From contig JAKAFK010000036.1 of the NCBI GenBank assembly GCA_021817985.1, positions 1 to 35,913 on the forward strand: a stretch of 35,913 bases of DNA, in the 5' to 3' direction. The notes below the pieces were generated by a model. It ran no database searches. It was not told the origin of the DNA and saw only the letters and a list, made by a program, of their open reading frames with translations. Below are positions 17,616-26,044 of the stretch, piece by piece (within the stretch, counting starts at the first letter, position 1; each line of letters opens with the position of its first letter). A program made the translations under genes and the position numbers. This stretch comes from Pseudomonadota bacterium (GTDB lineage: Bacteria; Pseudomonadota; Gammaproteobacteria; Burkholderiales; JAKAFK01).

Positions 17616-18656
17616 ATGATCAAGATCCTGATTACCGAAGACTCGGAAGTCGTCGCGACGCTGCTCAAGGCGATATTTGAAACCGAGGCGGACATGCGCG
17701 TGGTCGGCTGGGCGCGCAACGGCCGCGAAGCCGTGACGCTGGCGCACGACTTGCAGCCGGACGTCGTCACCATGGACATCCGCATGCCGGTCATGGACGG
17801 CTTCGATGCCACGCGCATGCTGATGTCGACCGCTCCGCTGCCGATCGTTGTCGTCAGTTCCAGCGTCGACGACGAGGAACTGCGCATCACCTTCAGGGCG
17901 ATCGACGAAGGGGCGCTCGCGGTGATCGAAAAGCCGCGCGGAATCCAGCACCCCGATTTCGACAAGGTGCGCGTGGAGCTCGTAGAGACCGTTCGCGCCA
18001 TGTCGGAGGTGAAGGTGGTTCGCCGTCGGCGGCCGCGCCCGAACGCGGACATCTTCAAGACGATCGTGGCACGTCGAACGGGGGCCATCGAGGTGGTCGG
18101 CATCGCCTGCTCCACCGGCGGTCCGCAGGCGCTGGCCGCCTTGCTGGGCGGCCTTCCCGTCGGTTTCCCATTGCCGGTTCTGGTCGTTCAGCACATCTCG
18201 GCGGGATTCGTCGGGGGACTGGTCAACTGGTTGCGCGGCCAAACGCTGCTCGACGTCGCCCTCGCGCGCGACCGGCAGGCGTTGCAGGCAGGCACCGTCT
18301 ACCTGGCGCCCGACGGCTACCATCTCGAGGTCATCCGGGCGGCGGGTCAGTTGGCGATCCATCTGAGCGACGCGCCGCCGACGGCGGGCTTCCGCCCTTC
18401 CGGCAACGTGCTCTTCCATTCGTTGGCGAAAGTCTGTCCCAATGCCGCCGTTGGGGGCATACTAACGGGCATGGGCAACGACGGCGCCGACGGTCTGGCC
18501 GCATTGCGCGCGGCCGGCGGGCGAACCTTCGTCCAGGATGAAGAAAGCGCGGTGGTCTATGGCATGCCAGGTGCCGCCCGTGCGCTGAACGCGGTCGACA
18601 GCGTGGTGCCCCTCACCCGCATTCCCGCTCACTTGATTGATCTCGCGAGGAGCTGA
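17616..18656 (+). CDS. cheB: CheB protein-glutamate methylesterase
   Basis: A 346-residue CheB. The receiver domain (residues 1-125) has EDS and D54 in VTMDIRMPVMDGF. The linker is basic (VRRRRPRP). The methylesterase domain has the catalytic Ser in ACSTGGPQAL, His in VVQHISAGFV, and Asp in GILTGMGNDGADGL, so it looks active. It removes the methyl groups CheR adds and is activated by CheA phosphorylation. A 64-bp gap separates it from cheA, the largest in the distal operon after that before the globin MCP. The ATG at 17616 opens directly on the receiver's first strand. Confidence 0.95.
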   Translation: MIKILITEDSEVVATLLKAIFETEADMRVVGWARNGREAVTLAHDLQPDVVTMDIRMPVMDGFDATRMLMSTAPLPIVVVSSSVDDEELRITFRAIDEGALAVIEKPRGIQHPDFDKVRVELVETVRAMSEVKVVRRRRPRPNADIFKTIVARRTGAIEVVGIACSTGGPQALAALLGGLPVGFPLPVLVVQHISAGFVGGLVNWLRGQTLLDVALARDRQALQAGTVYLAPDGYHLEVIRAAGQLAIHLSDAPPTAGFRPSGNVLFHSLAKVCPNAAVGGILTGMGNDGADGLAALRAAGGRTFVQDEESAVVYGMPGAARALNAVDSVVPLTRIPAHLIDLARS

Positions 18657-18657
18657 C

Positions 18658-19431
18658 ATGGTCGACACACCGATGGACCAAACCGCCTTGCTGCAAGTGT
18701 TCTGCGCGGAAGCGCGGGATCGGCTGCAGCGGGCCCTGGCGTGTCTGGAAAAAGGCCCGGATCACTGTGACTACGATCTCGTCCATCAAGAATTCGACAG
18801 CCTGCACGGTGGTGCACGGGCCGTCGACATCGACTGGCTTGAGCGCGATGCGCGGGTGATCGCGGGCTACGCGCGCTTCCTGCGCAACCTGGGCCCCCAC
18901 CATGTGACCTCTGCCGCCCATAATCTGTTGCTGGAGACCGTGCGGATCCTGGAAGAGCAGTGCCGCTGCCGGATGGAGGCGCCGACCGTGAGGGTCGCCC
19001 CGGGCGGACGCCTGGGGAGTCTGCTCGAGAGCCTGGAATCCGCCTTGCGTACCCCAGCCGGTCCGGCCGTGCCGCTCACCATCCTGGTGGTCGACGATTC
19101 CGCCACCTCGCGCCTCCTGTTCCGCGCCCATATGCCCGCAGGCGAAGGGCACGCGGTATTCGAGGCGCAGGACCGAAACGAGGCCATGCGCCTGGCGGAA
19201 GAAGTCAATCCCCACGTGGTCTTCATGGACTACAACATGCCGGACGAAGACGGCGTGCGGATCGCCGGCCGAATGCGCGCCATGGGCTGTCGGGCCGCCC
19301 TGGTCCTGCTCACCGCCAACGTGCAGCAGGCGGTGCTCGACGACGCGCACGCGGCAGGATTTGCCGGCGTCCTGGAAAAACCCGTCAACCGGGAAAAGAT
19401 CATTTCGGTGCTCCGGTCCATCAAGCCATGA
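18658..19431 (+). CDS. Degenerate Hpt domain fused to a receiver domain
   Basis: A 257-residue protein. Residues about 8-105 resemble an Hpt helix bundle, and residues 140-257 a receiver (VVDDSATSRLLFRAH, VFMDYNMPDEDG, LEKPVNREK). Aligned to the CheA Hpt of the same operon, the phospho-His position is Asp47 and the conserved Lys is His50 (FDSLHGGARAVD versus AAHNIKGAARGV), so normal Hpt chemistry looks lost. The receiver keeps its acceptor Asp. GAGGAG precedes the ATG at 18658, one base past the cheB stop. It overlaps cheC by 4 bp. A CheY-like or adaptor role is likely; the Hpt assignment is by alignment by eye. Confidence 0.7.
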   Translation: MVDTPMDQTALLQVFCAEARDRLQRALACLEKGPDHCDYDLVHQEFDSLHGGARAVDIDWLERDARVIAGYARFLRNLGPHHVTSAAHNLLLETVRILEEQCRCRMEAPTVRVAPGGRLGSLLESLESALRTPAGPAVPLTILVVDDSATSRLLFRAHMPAGEGHAVFEAQDRNEAMRLAEEVNPHVVFMDYNMPDEDGVRIAGRMRAMGCRAALVLLTANVQQAVLDDAHAAGFAGVLEKPVNREKIISVLRSIKP

Positions 19432-20036
19432 GATTGTCCGCAGAAGAGCAAGACGCAACCGTCGAACTGGCCAACATCGGCATCAGCCGTGCGGCGCGCC
19501 AACTCTCTGTCCTGCTCGACGACGAGATCCGCATTGGCACGCCGGATGTGGCCTTGTGCGAGAACGTCGACGAAGTCGTCACGGCCTTGAGTCATCGCCC
19601 GGAGGAGGAGGTGGCCTGCGTTTACCAGCGGCTGTCCGGCGAATTAACGGGCCAGGTGGTGCTCCTGCTGGCCCCCCGCGACACTCACGCGCTGTTCCAT
19701 AATCTCCTCGGCGACGGCGTGATGCTGCACGGCATCGACGTGCGCGCCTTCGAACATGAAGCGATGACGGAACTCGGCAACATCATCATCTCGTCGTGCG
19801 TGAGCGCCATGGCCGACATGCTGCGCCAGCGCATCGACGTGTCCATTCCGCGCTATTCGGAAGCGCGCCTGGATGACTTGATCGAGGACGGCATGGGCGC
19901 CAGCCGCGCCGTGCTGCTCATTCAGGCTCCCCTGCAAGCCGCGCAACGCGAGGTCGACGGCGTGATTGCACTCATCTTCTCGGCCAGCGTCGCCCACCAG
20001 GTGCTGGCCGCCGTGCGCCGCATCACTGCGAGTTAA
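19428..20036 (+). CDS. cheC: CheC-like receiver phosphatase
   Basis: A 202-residue protein of the CheC/CheX/FliY class. Two copies of the active-site pattern are visible: DATVELANIGISRAARQL (D-x3-E-x2-N) near the N-terminus and HEAMTELGNIIISSCVSAM (E-x2-N) at about residues 105-122. Two sites is the CheC arrangement. It should dephosphorylate receiver domains in this operon, and no cheZ or cheX is present. The ATG overlaps the preceding stop. CheC is common in archaea and Firmicutes and less so in proteobacteria, which adds interest to the cluster. Confidence 0.82.
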   Translation: MRLSAEEQDATVELANIGISRAARQLSVLLDDEIRIGTPDVALCENVDEVVTALSHRPEEEVACVYQRLSGELTGQVVLLLAPRDTHALFHNLLGDGVMLHGIDVRAFEHEAMTELGNIIISSCVSAMADMLRQRIDVSIPRYSEARLDDLIEDGMGASRAVLLIQAPLQAAQREVDGVIALIFSASVAHQVLAAVRRITAS

Positions 20037-20040
20037 GACC

Positions 20041-20964
20041 ATGGACACGCGGCTGTTTGATCTTCTCCCGATCGGCGTGATGGCGCTCGACGCGCGCCGC
20101 CGAGTGGTCGCCTGGAATCAATGGCTCACCGAGCATACGTCCATCACGCCCGCGCACGCCTCGGGACGGACCTTGGGTGAGCTTTTTCCGAATCTGATCA
20201 ACCCACGGTTCGACATGGCAGTGGACCAGGCGCTGCAAGGAGGCGGACCGCAGATCCTGTCCCAGACCCTGCACCATTATCTGATCCCAATCGAAGTCCC
20301 CCATCTCGTGCGGCACGGGCTGGGCAGGATGCGCCAGCATGTTCACATCGCAACCGCCGGTCACGGCGACGATGCGCGAGTGCTGGTCAGCATCATCGAC
20401 GTGACCAGCAGCATCCTCAAAATCGAGGCGTTGACCGACATCGCACAGCGCCTGGAAAACGACGTCAACCGGGATCCCTTGACCCACCTGTTCAACCGAC
20501 GCTTCGTGTGGGAATGGCTGGAGCATCAGCACAAGCAGGCCCTGCGATACACCTACCCGATCGCCGCGATGATGCTGGACATCGATCATTTCAAGGCGAT
20601 CAACGATCGGCATGGCCACCTCATCGGCGACCGGGTGCTGCAGGATTTCGCGCGCCTGCTCACGCAGAAGGTGCGGGAAGCCGACATCGTCGCGCGCTTC
20701 GGCGGCGAAGAGTTCGTCATCCTGCTGCCGCGCTGCGACGGGGCCCTTGCCGCCGATGTCGCGAAACGCATCGTTGGCCGCACGCGGGAGGCGAGCTTAG
20801 GCGACCTGTCGCCCGGCGAGGTGACGTGCAGCGCAGGGGTGGCCCTGTTCAATCCGTCCGATCCGCTTTCGACCTCCGACCTCCTGCGCGAGGCGGATCG
20901 GCGGCTCTACCAGGCCAAGGCGAACGGGCGCGACCGCGCAGTGTGCCAGGATGAGACCGCCTAG
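20041..20964 (+). CDS. PAS-GGDEF diguanylate cyclase
   Basis: A 307-residue protein with an N-terminal PAS-like domain (LLPIGVMALDARRRVVAWNQW) and a GGDEF domain from about residue 145. The active site is RFGGEEFVIL, with Mg-binding MLDIDHFKAINDRHGH. An inhibitory I-site (R-E-A-D, five residues before the GGEEF) is intact, so product feedback is expected. It makes c-di-GMP from two GTP. It is the last gene of the operon, 4 bp after cheC, and so opposes the HD-GYP regulator encoded near the front. It has no receiver domain of its own, so control must come through PAS or a protein partner. Confidence 0.93.
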   Translation: MDTRLFDLLPIGVMALDARRRVVAWNQWLTEHTSITPAHASGRTLGELFPNLINPRFDMAVDQALQGGGPQILSQTLHHYLIPIEVPHLVRHGLGRMRQHVHIATAGHGDDARVLVSIIDVTSSILKIEALTDIAQRLENDVNRDPLTHLFNRRFVWEWLEHQHKQALRYTYPIAAMMLDIDHFKAINDRHGHLIGDRVLQDFARLLTQKVREADIVARFGGEEFVILLPRCDGALAADVAKRIVGRTREASLGDLSPGEVTCSAGVALFNPSDPLSTSDLLREADRRLYQAKANGRDRAVCQDETA

Positions 20965-20988
20965 GCGCGTGCGCCGACGGGCCCTCAC

Positions 20989-21006
20989 CCTCGTGTGATC
21001 ACGAGG
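20989..21006. terminator. Inverted repeat between convergent genes
   Basis: CCTCGTG-TGAT-CACGAGG gives a 7-bp stem and 4-base loop at the convergent ends of the diguanylate cyclase gene and the NYN gene. It includes the NYN stop codon. It has no T-run, so it is a modest candidate for a shared terminator. Confidence 0.4.
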
Positions 21007-22117
21007 CCTCGGAGGGATCTTGTGCCGGCACGGGCTCTTTCGGCTTGCGCCTGCGGCGCGTACGTGCTGCCTTGGCAGGCTCCGCCTGCGGCGCATCGGG
21101 CGCATCGGACACAGGCGCGCTTTCGCTGGGCGCGGCCTCCTCGGCAGGCGGCTCCGCGGTCGCTGTCTGGGTGCGCGCGCTGCTCCGCTTCCGGCGGCGC
21201 GGTTGAGGCGTCGGCGCTTCAGCGGCGGGCGGGGGTGCGGGTTCGGCCATGACCGGCGCGGGGGTTGGCGACTCGTGGACCTCGCTCGCCTTGACGCTGA
21301 TGGCCGTGCGATACACGTAGGTGCCCGATTTCTCGTCACGCCCCAGTTCGAGCAGCCCGCGCGCCTGCGCTTCCTCCAGCAGATTGCCGAATGCCTTGAA
21401 TCCGAAATAGGATTCGTTGAAGTCCGGCTTCCGCCGCTTGATCGCCTGTTTGAGGACCGAGGCCCACATCTTTCCGCTGTCTCCACGCTCGGCCACCAGG
21501 GCGTCGAAGGTCTCCACGGCAATGTCGACCGCCTGGCTGCGCCGCGCTTCCAGCTCTTCCCGCCGCCGCTGCTCGTCCTCGGGCAAACGGGGCGCCGGCT
21601 GTGCGTTCGCCGCACCCCGCCTGTGCCCGGCGCGCGCCGTCTCGCTCACCAGATCGTCGTAGAAGATGAATTCGTCGCAATTGGCGATAAGCAGATCGGA
21701 AGTGGACTGCTTGACGCCGACGCCGATGACCTGCTTGGCGTTTTCGCGCAGCTTGGACGCCAACGGCGAGAAGTCCGAATCGCCGCTGATGATGACGAAT
21801 GTGTTGACGTGGGATTTCGTGTAACACAGGTCAAGCGCGTCCACGACCAGGCGGATGTCGGCCGAGTTCTTGCCCGACTGGCGCACATGGGGGATCTCGA
21901 TCAGCTCGAAATTCGCCTCATGCATCGCGGCCTTGGAGCTCTTGTACCGCTCCCAGTCGCAATAGGCCTTCTTCACGACAATGCTGCCCTTGAGCAGCAG
22001 CCGCTGGAGCACGGGCTTGATGTCGAACTTGTCGTACTTGGCGTCCCGCGCCCCCAGTGCGATGTTCTCGAAATCGCAGAACACCGCCATGCTGACACTC
22101 TCATTGCTTGCAGCCAT
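20999..22117 (-). CDS. NYN-domain (PIN-like) putative RNase with LOTUS/OST-HTH domain
   Basis: A 372-residue protein. The NYN domain (about 10-160) has the acidic metal site residues in FCDFENI, DIRLVVDAL and ISGDSDFSPLASKLRE, typical of LabA/YacP-like nucleases. A predicted OST-HTH/LOTUS domain follows (about 205-275: WASVLKQAIKRRKPDFNESY and so on, ending GLLELGRD). The last roughly 90 residues are low-complexity Pro/Ala/Arg/Lys, with KRSSAR and TRRRRKPKE patches suited to RNA binding. ATG at 22117 follows GGAGAA. The upstream neighbour on this strand is an RhlE helicase, so a role in RNA processing or decay is plausible. Confidence 0.88.
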   Translation of the reverse strand: MAASNESVSMAVFCDFENIALGARDAKYDKFDIKPVLQRLLLKGSIVVKKAYCDWERYKSSKAAMHEANFELIEIPHVRQSGKNSADIRLVVDALDLCYTKSHVNTFVIISGDSDFSPLASKLRENAKQVIGVGVKQSTSDLLIANCDEFIFYDDLVSETARAGHRRGAANAQPAPRLPEDEQRRREELEARRSQAVDIAVETFDALVAERGDSGKMWASVLKQAIKRRKPDFNESYFGFKAFGNLLEEAQARGLLELGRDEKSGTYVYRTAISVKASEVHESPTPAPVMAEPAPPPAAEAPTPQPRRRKRSSARTQTATAEPPAEEAAPSESAPVSDAPDAPQAEPAKAARTRRRRKPKEPVPAQDPSEAS

Positions 22118-22271
22118 CAATTCTCCGCTCAGACAGTCGCTTCGGCCGGATCTCGCAGGTGCCTACTCAGCACGATAGCATACGCGCCCGCATTGCCCAA
22201 GCCCGAAGCCTTGCCTCCTGCCCAGCCCACCGGCGCGAGGCAGCCGCGGTCGATGGGGAAGGCCGGCAAAC

Positions 22272-22291
22272 AGTGCGCCCTAGGGCGCACT
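22272..22291. repeat. Perfect 20-bp palindrome between rhlE and the NYN gene
   Basis: AGTGCGCCCTAGGGCGCACT is identical to its reverse complement. It is followed by a second inverted repeat, CCGGC-aagcaa-GCCGG (22292-22307). It lies after the rhlE stop and before the NYN gene. It may be a rhlE terminator or cruciform, or an operator for the NYN gene. Confidence 0.55.
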
Positions 22292-22316
22292 CCGGCAAGC
22301 AAGCCGGCCCTAGGAC

Positions 22317-23651
22317 TCAGCGGCCAGCCGGTCGGCCTGGATTCCCGCGCATCGTGCGTCCGCCGGCGGGCCCATGCCCCTGGTTGGGCCCCTTGTTGCG
22401 TCTGTGCCAGTCCTGCGCCACATGGGCCGGCGCGTCCTGCCGGGACCACTCGTTGCCTTTCCTGCGCGGCTTGCGGTCCGAGGCCGGACGTTCCGCGGGG
22501 CGGGGGCGCGCGGCGAGCCCTTCTATCTCGGTGACCTTGACCTTGCGCCCGATGAAGCGTTCGATGCGCTTCAGCGCCGGGACGTCCTGCCGCCCGACGA
22601 AGGAAATCGCCATCCCCGAAGCGCCCGCCCGGCCGGTACGCCCGATCCGGTGGACATAATCTTCGGCGAAACGCGGCAGGTCGAAGTTGAAGACATGGGT
22701 GATGCCCGCCACGTCAATCCCCCGCGCGGCGACATCCGTCGCGACAAGGATACGGCACTCCCCTCGGCGGAGCCGATTGAGCGTGCGCGTGCGCTGGCCC
22801 TGCACCAGGTCGCCATGGAGGGCGGCGGCAGGCAGCCCGGCCCGGTCGAGCGCTTCCGCAAGGTCCTCGGTGTCGCGCTTGGTGGCCATGAACACGATGG
22901 CTTGCCCGAGGGAGGGCTGCTCAAGCCAATGATTGAGCAGCAGGCGTTTGTGCTTCAAATCGTCGACGTAGATGACATGCTGGTCGATGGTCTCATGGCG
23001 CACGGTCTGCGCGGCGACCTCGAGGAACTCGGGGTCTTGCAGCAATTCCGCCGCGAGTTGGCGCACGCTGCGTGACAAGGTCGCGGTAAAGCACACGGTC
23101 TGGCGATCCTGCGGCAGCGCCCCGGCGATGCTGAGGACATCCTCGGAGAAACCCATATCCAGCATCCGGTCGGCCTCGTCCAGCACCAGGACCTCCAGGC
23201 GGGAAAAATCGATGCGGCCGCCGCGCATCTGGTCCAGCAACCGGCCCGGTGTGGCGACGAGGATCTCGCACGGGGCGCTGAGCAGCCGGTTCTGGAGGCG
23301 GTACGACTCGCCTCCGGTGATGCAGACCGTTTTAAGACGGGGCACGCCTTGCGAAAACCCCTGCGCGGCCTTGGCCACCTGTTGCGCGAGCTCGCGCGTC
23401 GGCGTGAGCACCAGCACGCGCGGCCCCGCGCCTTTGCGCGCAGCGGGCTTGGTCAAACGCATCAGCGCGGGCAGGAGAAACGCAGCGGTCTTGCCGGTGC
23501 CGGTCGGCGCCGTGGCGATCACGTCGCGGCCGGCCAGCAGGATCGGAATAGCTTGCAGCTGGATCGGCGTGGGCTGAGTGATGGCGCTTCGCGCAAGAAC
23601 GTCGGAAAAAGGCTGGCCGATGCCCAGCGCGGAAAACGATGAACCTTCCAT
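22317..23651 (-). CDS. rhlE: DEAD-box ATP-dependent RNA helicase, RhlE type
   Basis: A 444-residue helicase with all core motifs in order: Q motif PTPIQLQAIP, Walker A APTGTGKT, PTRELAQQV, TPGRL, DEAD in LVLDEADRMLDMGF, TAT (FTATLS, where SAT is usual), ATDVAARGIDV and HRIGRTGRAG. The C-terminus is a basic Arg/Gly/Pro-rich tail, as in RhlE. It unwinds RNA in ribosome assembly or degradation. The start at 23651 (MEGSSFSALG) is chosen because GGGAG lies upstream; the longer open frame before it is not conserved. The 199 bp after it hold the palindrome and lead to the NYN nuclease gene, so the two may be one transcription unit. Confidence 0.94.
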   Translation of the reverse strand: MEGSSFSALGIGQPFSDVLARSAITQPTPIQLQAIPILLAGRDVIATAPTGTGKTAAFLLPALMRLTKPAARKGAGPRVLVLTPTRELAQQVAKAAQGFSQGVPRLKTVCITGGESYRLQNRLLSAPCEILVATPGRLLDQMRGGRIDFSRLEVLVLDEADRMLDMGFSEDVLSIAGALPQDRQTVCFTATLSRSVRQLAAELLQDPEFLEVAAQTVRHETIDQHVIYVDDLKHKRLLLNHWLEQPSLGQAIVFMATKRDTEDLAEALDRAGLPAAALHGDLVQGQRTRTLNRLRRGECRILVATDVAARGIDVAGITHVFNFDLPRFAEDYVHRIGRTGRAGASGMAISFVGRQDVPALKRIERFIGRKVKVTEIEGLAARPRPAERPASDRKPRRKGNEWSRQDAPAHVAQDWHRRNKGPNQGHGPAGGRTMRGNPGRPAGR

Positions 23652-24267
23652 GAGACACTCCCATATGATGTGGACAAAACGACGATGACGTCCCGACCAG
23701 GGAAAAAGACCATCCTTTGGATTGACGGATTGCACCAAGCATCGACGCCAACCAACGAATGTCAAGCAGGGAATGCTGCGACGGAAGGGCTAGAGTTCGA
23801 TGACGACCGGCTTTTCGATATCTCCTGGGATTCGAGTGGCCGGCGGCCGAGACGGGGCGCATTATGGCATCTTTCGGCACACAATTCAAAAAAATATTGC
23901 GGAAGGCGCCCGGGGATTGCCGCACTCACGGATGCGGAAGGGCACCCCAGCTGGCGTGCCGCGTGATTACGGGCCCAAACTGCGGCCGTGATCCGCCACG
24001 GGTTTTCGGGGCGCCGCGTCTTCACGCCGGATTTCAACACCGAGGCTCTCGCCGCCCACCCTCGGCCGCCCCTCGCTGCTGCGCGCTTCCGCTTCTCAAT
24101 CGTTGTGGCCCCCTTGGCGCCGCTTCCCTCCGGCTTGATACAATTCACTGCTGCGGTGGCCCTCCGCGCCTTTTTGGCGGGCTCGGAAATGAACGGCGCG
24201 TCCTCGGCGTGCCGGTATTGCGGGACGAACATCGGATGAATGTCGCATGAACACAAGGAAATCAACT
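23652..24267. other. Intergenic region between divergent genes
   Basis: About 600 bp between the rhlE start and the acetyltransferase start. An AT-rich patch near 23880-23900 is a likely promoter zone for rhlE, possibly with a long leader as is common for cold-induced helicases. A short plus frame ending at 24239 has a CRYCGT end but no recognisable domain; I do not call it. Confidence 0.45.
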
Positions 24268-24822
24268 GTGGTGACCCGCATGTCGACTCGAGGCCCGGAG
24301 TGGATCGCGGAGACGGATACCGTCAGGCGGGCCATGCGCTTGACCGCTGAGCTGAACAAGCTCTCCTTCGACGACGCCATCAGGATCAGAGCGCTTTTCA
24401 GCGAGTTGACCGGTCAGGACGTCGACGAGACCTTTAGCCTGATCCCGCCTTTCTATACGGCGGGCGGCACCCGGATACGGGTCGGGCGCAAGGTGTTCAT
24501 CAATCAGTGCTGCACGATCTACGACATGGGCGGAGTGGACATTGCCGATCTGGTCATGATCGGGCCGAACGTGAACATCATCACCGCCGGCCACGCGCTG
24601 GAGCCCTCGCAACGGCGCGCCTATATCGAAGCGAAACCAATCACCATCCAAAGGAATGTGTGGATCGCGACCGCCGCAACGATCCTGGGCGGGGTCACCG
24701 TGGGTGAGAATTCAGTGGTGGGCGCAGGGGCTGTCGTCACCAAGGATGTCCCCCCCAATACCTTCGTCGCGGGTGTGCCGGCAACCGTCATTCGCGCCCT
24801 GGAACCAGACGGCACTGATTAG
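24268..24822 (+). CDS. Sugar O-acetyltransferase (LacA/NodL/Maa-like)
   Basis: A protein of about 184 residues with left-handed beta-helix hexapeptide repeats: IADLVMIGPNVNI, ITIQRNVWIATAATILGGV, TVGENSVVGAGAVVTKDV. A catalytic-type His is in ITAGHAL, and an N-terminal helical MRLTAELNKLSF segment matches the maltose/galactoside acetyltransferase family. It should transfer acetyl groups from acetyl-CoA to a sugar or glycan; the true acceptor is not visible. The GTG at 24268 has AAGGAAA spaced 7 bases away. An in-frame ATG at 24247 lacks such a site. It is monocistronic. Confidence 0.87.
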   Translation: MVTRMSTRGPEWIAETDTVRRAMRLTAELNKLSFDDAIRIRALFSELTGQDVDETFSLIPPFYTAGGTRIRVGRKVFINQCCTIYDMGGVDIADLVMIGPNVNIITAGHALEPSQRRAYIEAKPITIQRNVWIATAATILGGVTVGENSVVGAGAVVTKDVPPNTFVAGVPATVIRALEPDGTD

Positions 24823-25243
24823 TCCGCCGTTCCTGCCGTTCCTGATCCATCAGCGATAATCAGTTGATGGGTCACCACGGGACATCTTCCCCGCAGTCGC
24901 AGCCCGAACAGGGCTGGCTGCCGAAGGACCGCTTTGATCGATTGCGCCCCGTCACCCGAGTGAGCTTGCGCCAAGCACCGGATCACGCACGCTGCACGCC
25001 CAGGTCGCCGCGTTCGGTTTCAATGGCTCAGAGCAGATTGGCTATATTGCGAAACAGGGGGATCCTGTTCCCACGACAGGTGCGGGAAACACGCCCCATG
25101 ATAAAGGACAGCGGGTACAGGGGAAGGCGGAACACCGAGCCGGATCGCCGACAACCCGTGGCGTCCCCATCGCGACGGGCGGAATGCGCCGCCGCGATGG
25201 GCCCTCGATTCAAGCATGCGGCATGGGCCGCAAGGTCACACAC
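24823..25243. other. Intergenic region with one inverted repeat
   Basis: About 420 bp without a gene I can support. At 24843-24874, TGATCCATCA and TGATGGGTCA form a 10-bp stem with one G-T pair around a 12-base loop, a weak terminator candidate after the acetyltransferase. A TATATT box near 25042 could belong to a hemerythrin promoter, but no good -35 is seen. Confidence 0.4.
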
Positions 25244-25711
25244 ATGCGGAAGCGGGTTCTCAATTGGGAGGAGGCACGCCACAGCATCGGCGTCCCCGCC
25301 GTCGACGAGCAACACCGGAACATCATCATCGGCATCAACACGTTGCATCAAGCCGTCGCCAAGGAGCTTCCGCACGACGCCATTCGGTCGCTGTTGGCCA
25401 ATCTCATCCAGCTCATCGACCAGCATTTCTCCTTCGAAGAGGCCTTGATGCAGGAATATGCATTCCCTGAGGCCGAATCCCACCGACGCGAACACCGGAT
25501 GATCGTCGATCGTGCCAGGCACCTTCTCAACGCCCTCACCCCCGCGCGTCCGCTCCGGACAAAACTCGCCGTCGCCTATCTCACGGATTGGACGGAGCGT
25601 CACGTCCTGGTGTCGGACCGGACGCTCGGTGCATTCTTGATCGCCCAGGGAGCGGCAGCCCGGCCTCGGACCGCCCTGGCGGCTAAACCTCTTGCCCCAG
25701 GGCGACCCTAG
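25244..25711 (+). CDS. Bacteriohemerythrin
   Basis: A 155-residue hemerythrin-domain protein with the complete di-iron ligand set: H24, H61, E65, H80, H84, H120 and D125 (in DEQHRN, HFSFEE, HRREH and HVLVSD). It binds O2 at the non-haem di-iron centre and may store or deliver O2, or sense it. It stands alone with no fused signalling domain and no signal peptide. The ATG at 25244 places NWEEARHSIGVPAVDEQH at the normal position; the longer frame upstream is not family-like. The C-terminal 25 residues after the last ligand are Ala/Pro/Arg-rich, slightly longer than usual. Confidence 0.92.
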   Translation: MRKRVLNWEEARHSIGVPAVDEQHRNIIIGINTLHQAVAKELPHDAIRSLLANLIQLIDQHFSFEEALMQEYAFPEAESHRREHRMIVDRARHLLNALTPARPLRTKLAVAYLTDWTERHVLVSDRTLGAFLIAQGAAARPRTALAAKPLAPGRP

Positions 25712-25960
25712 CCTGGGGCAGGCCGCGAAAAACCCGTCACCCGCCGTGCAGGCATTGGGCAGCCACCCTGCCCCCCAAGTCCGCCGCCCCCCAACGTGCG
25801 GTTCGACATAGTTGCGCGCTCAATTTTGTTATAGATTCTTCACTCAACGGCACCGGCGCGGCGTGTTGCGCAGACCCGCTTGGCCTGGTCGGCGACGCCA
25901 GGCGCTTCGCGTGGCGAGCCGCCATTCAAGAAGAAAAATCGAGGAGGAGGGGACAGGATA

Positions 25961-26044
25961 ATGCGGCCTTGGTCGGCTCAGAAGGTCACGTGGCCGTCGC
26001 CCCCGGTGCGCGGCAGCCTGCTGTCGACACGGGCTGCACGATGA
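25961..26044 (+). CDS. 27-codon leader ORF overlapping the next gene
   Basis: GAGGAGGAGG (25941-25950), one of the strongest ribosome-binding sites in the window, precedes an ATG frame of 27 codons. It ends in ATGA, overlapping the start of the Cys-containing small gene at 26041, which itself has no Shine-Dalgarno. That layout suggests translational coupling. The peptide (starting MRPWSAQKVTW, basic at its end) resembles nothing known to me. Confidence 0.4.
   Translation: MRPWSAQKVTWPSPPVRGSLLSTRAAR

Noticed and set aside
23988..24239. Plus-strand 83-codon frame ending in CRYCGTNIG
   Set aside because: The single CxxC at the end is not enough; no ribosome site and low-complexity body.
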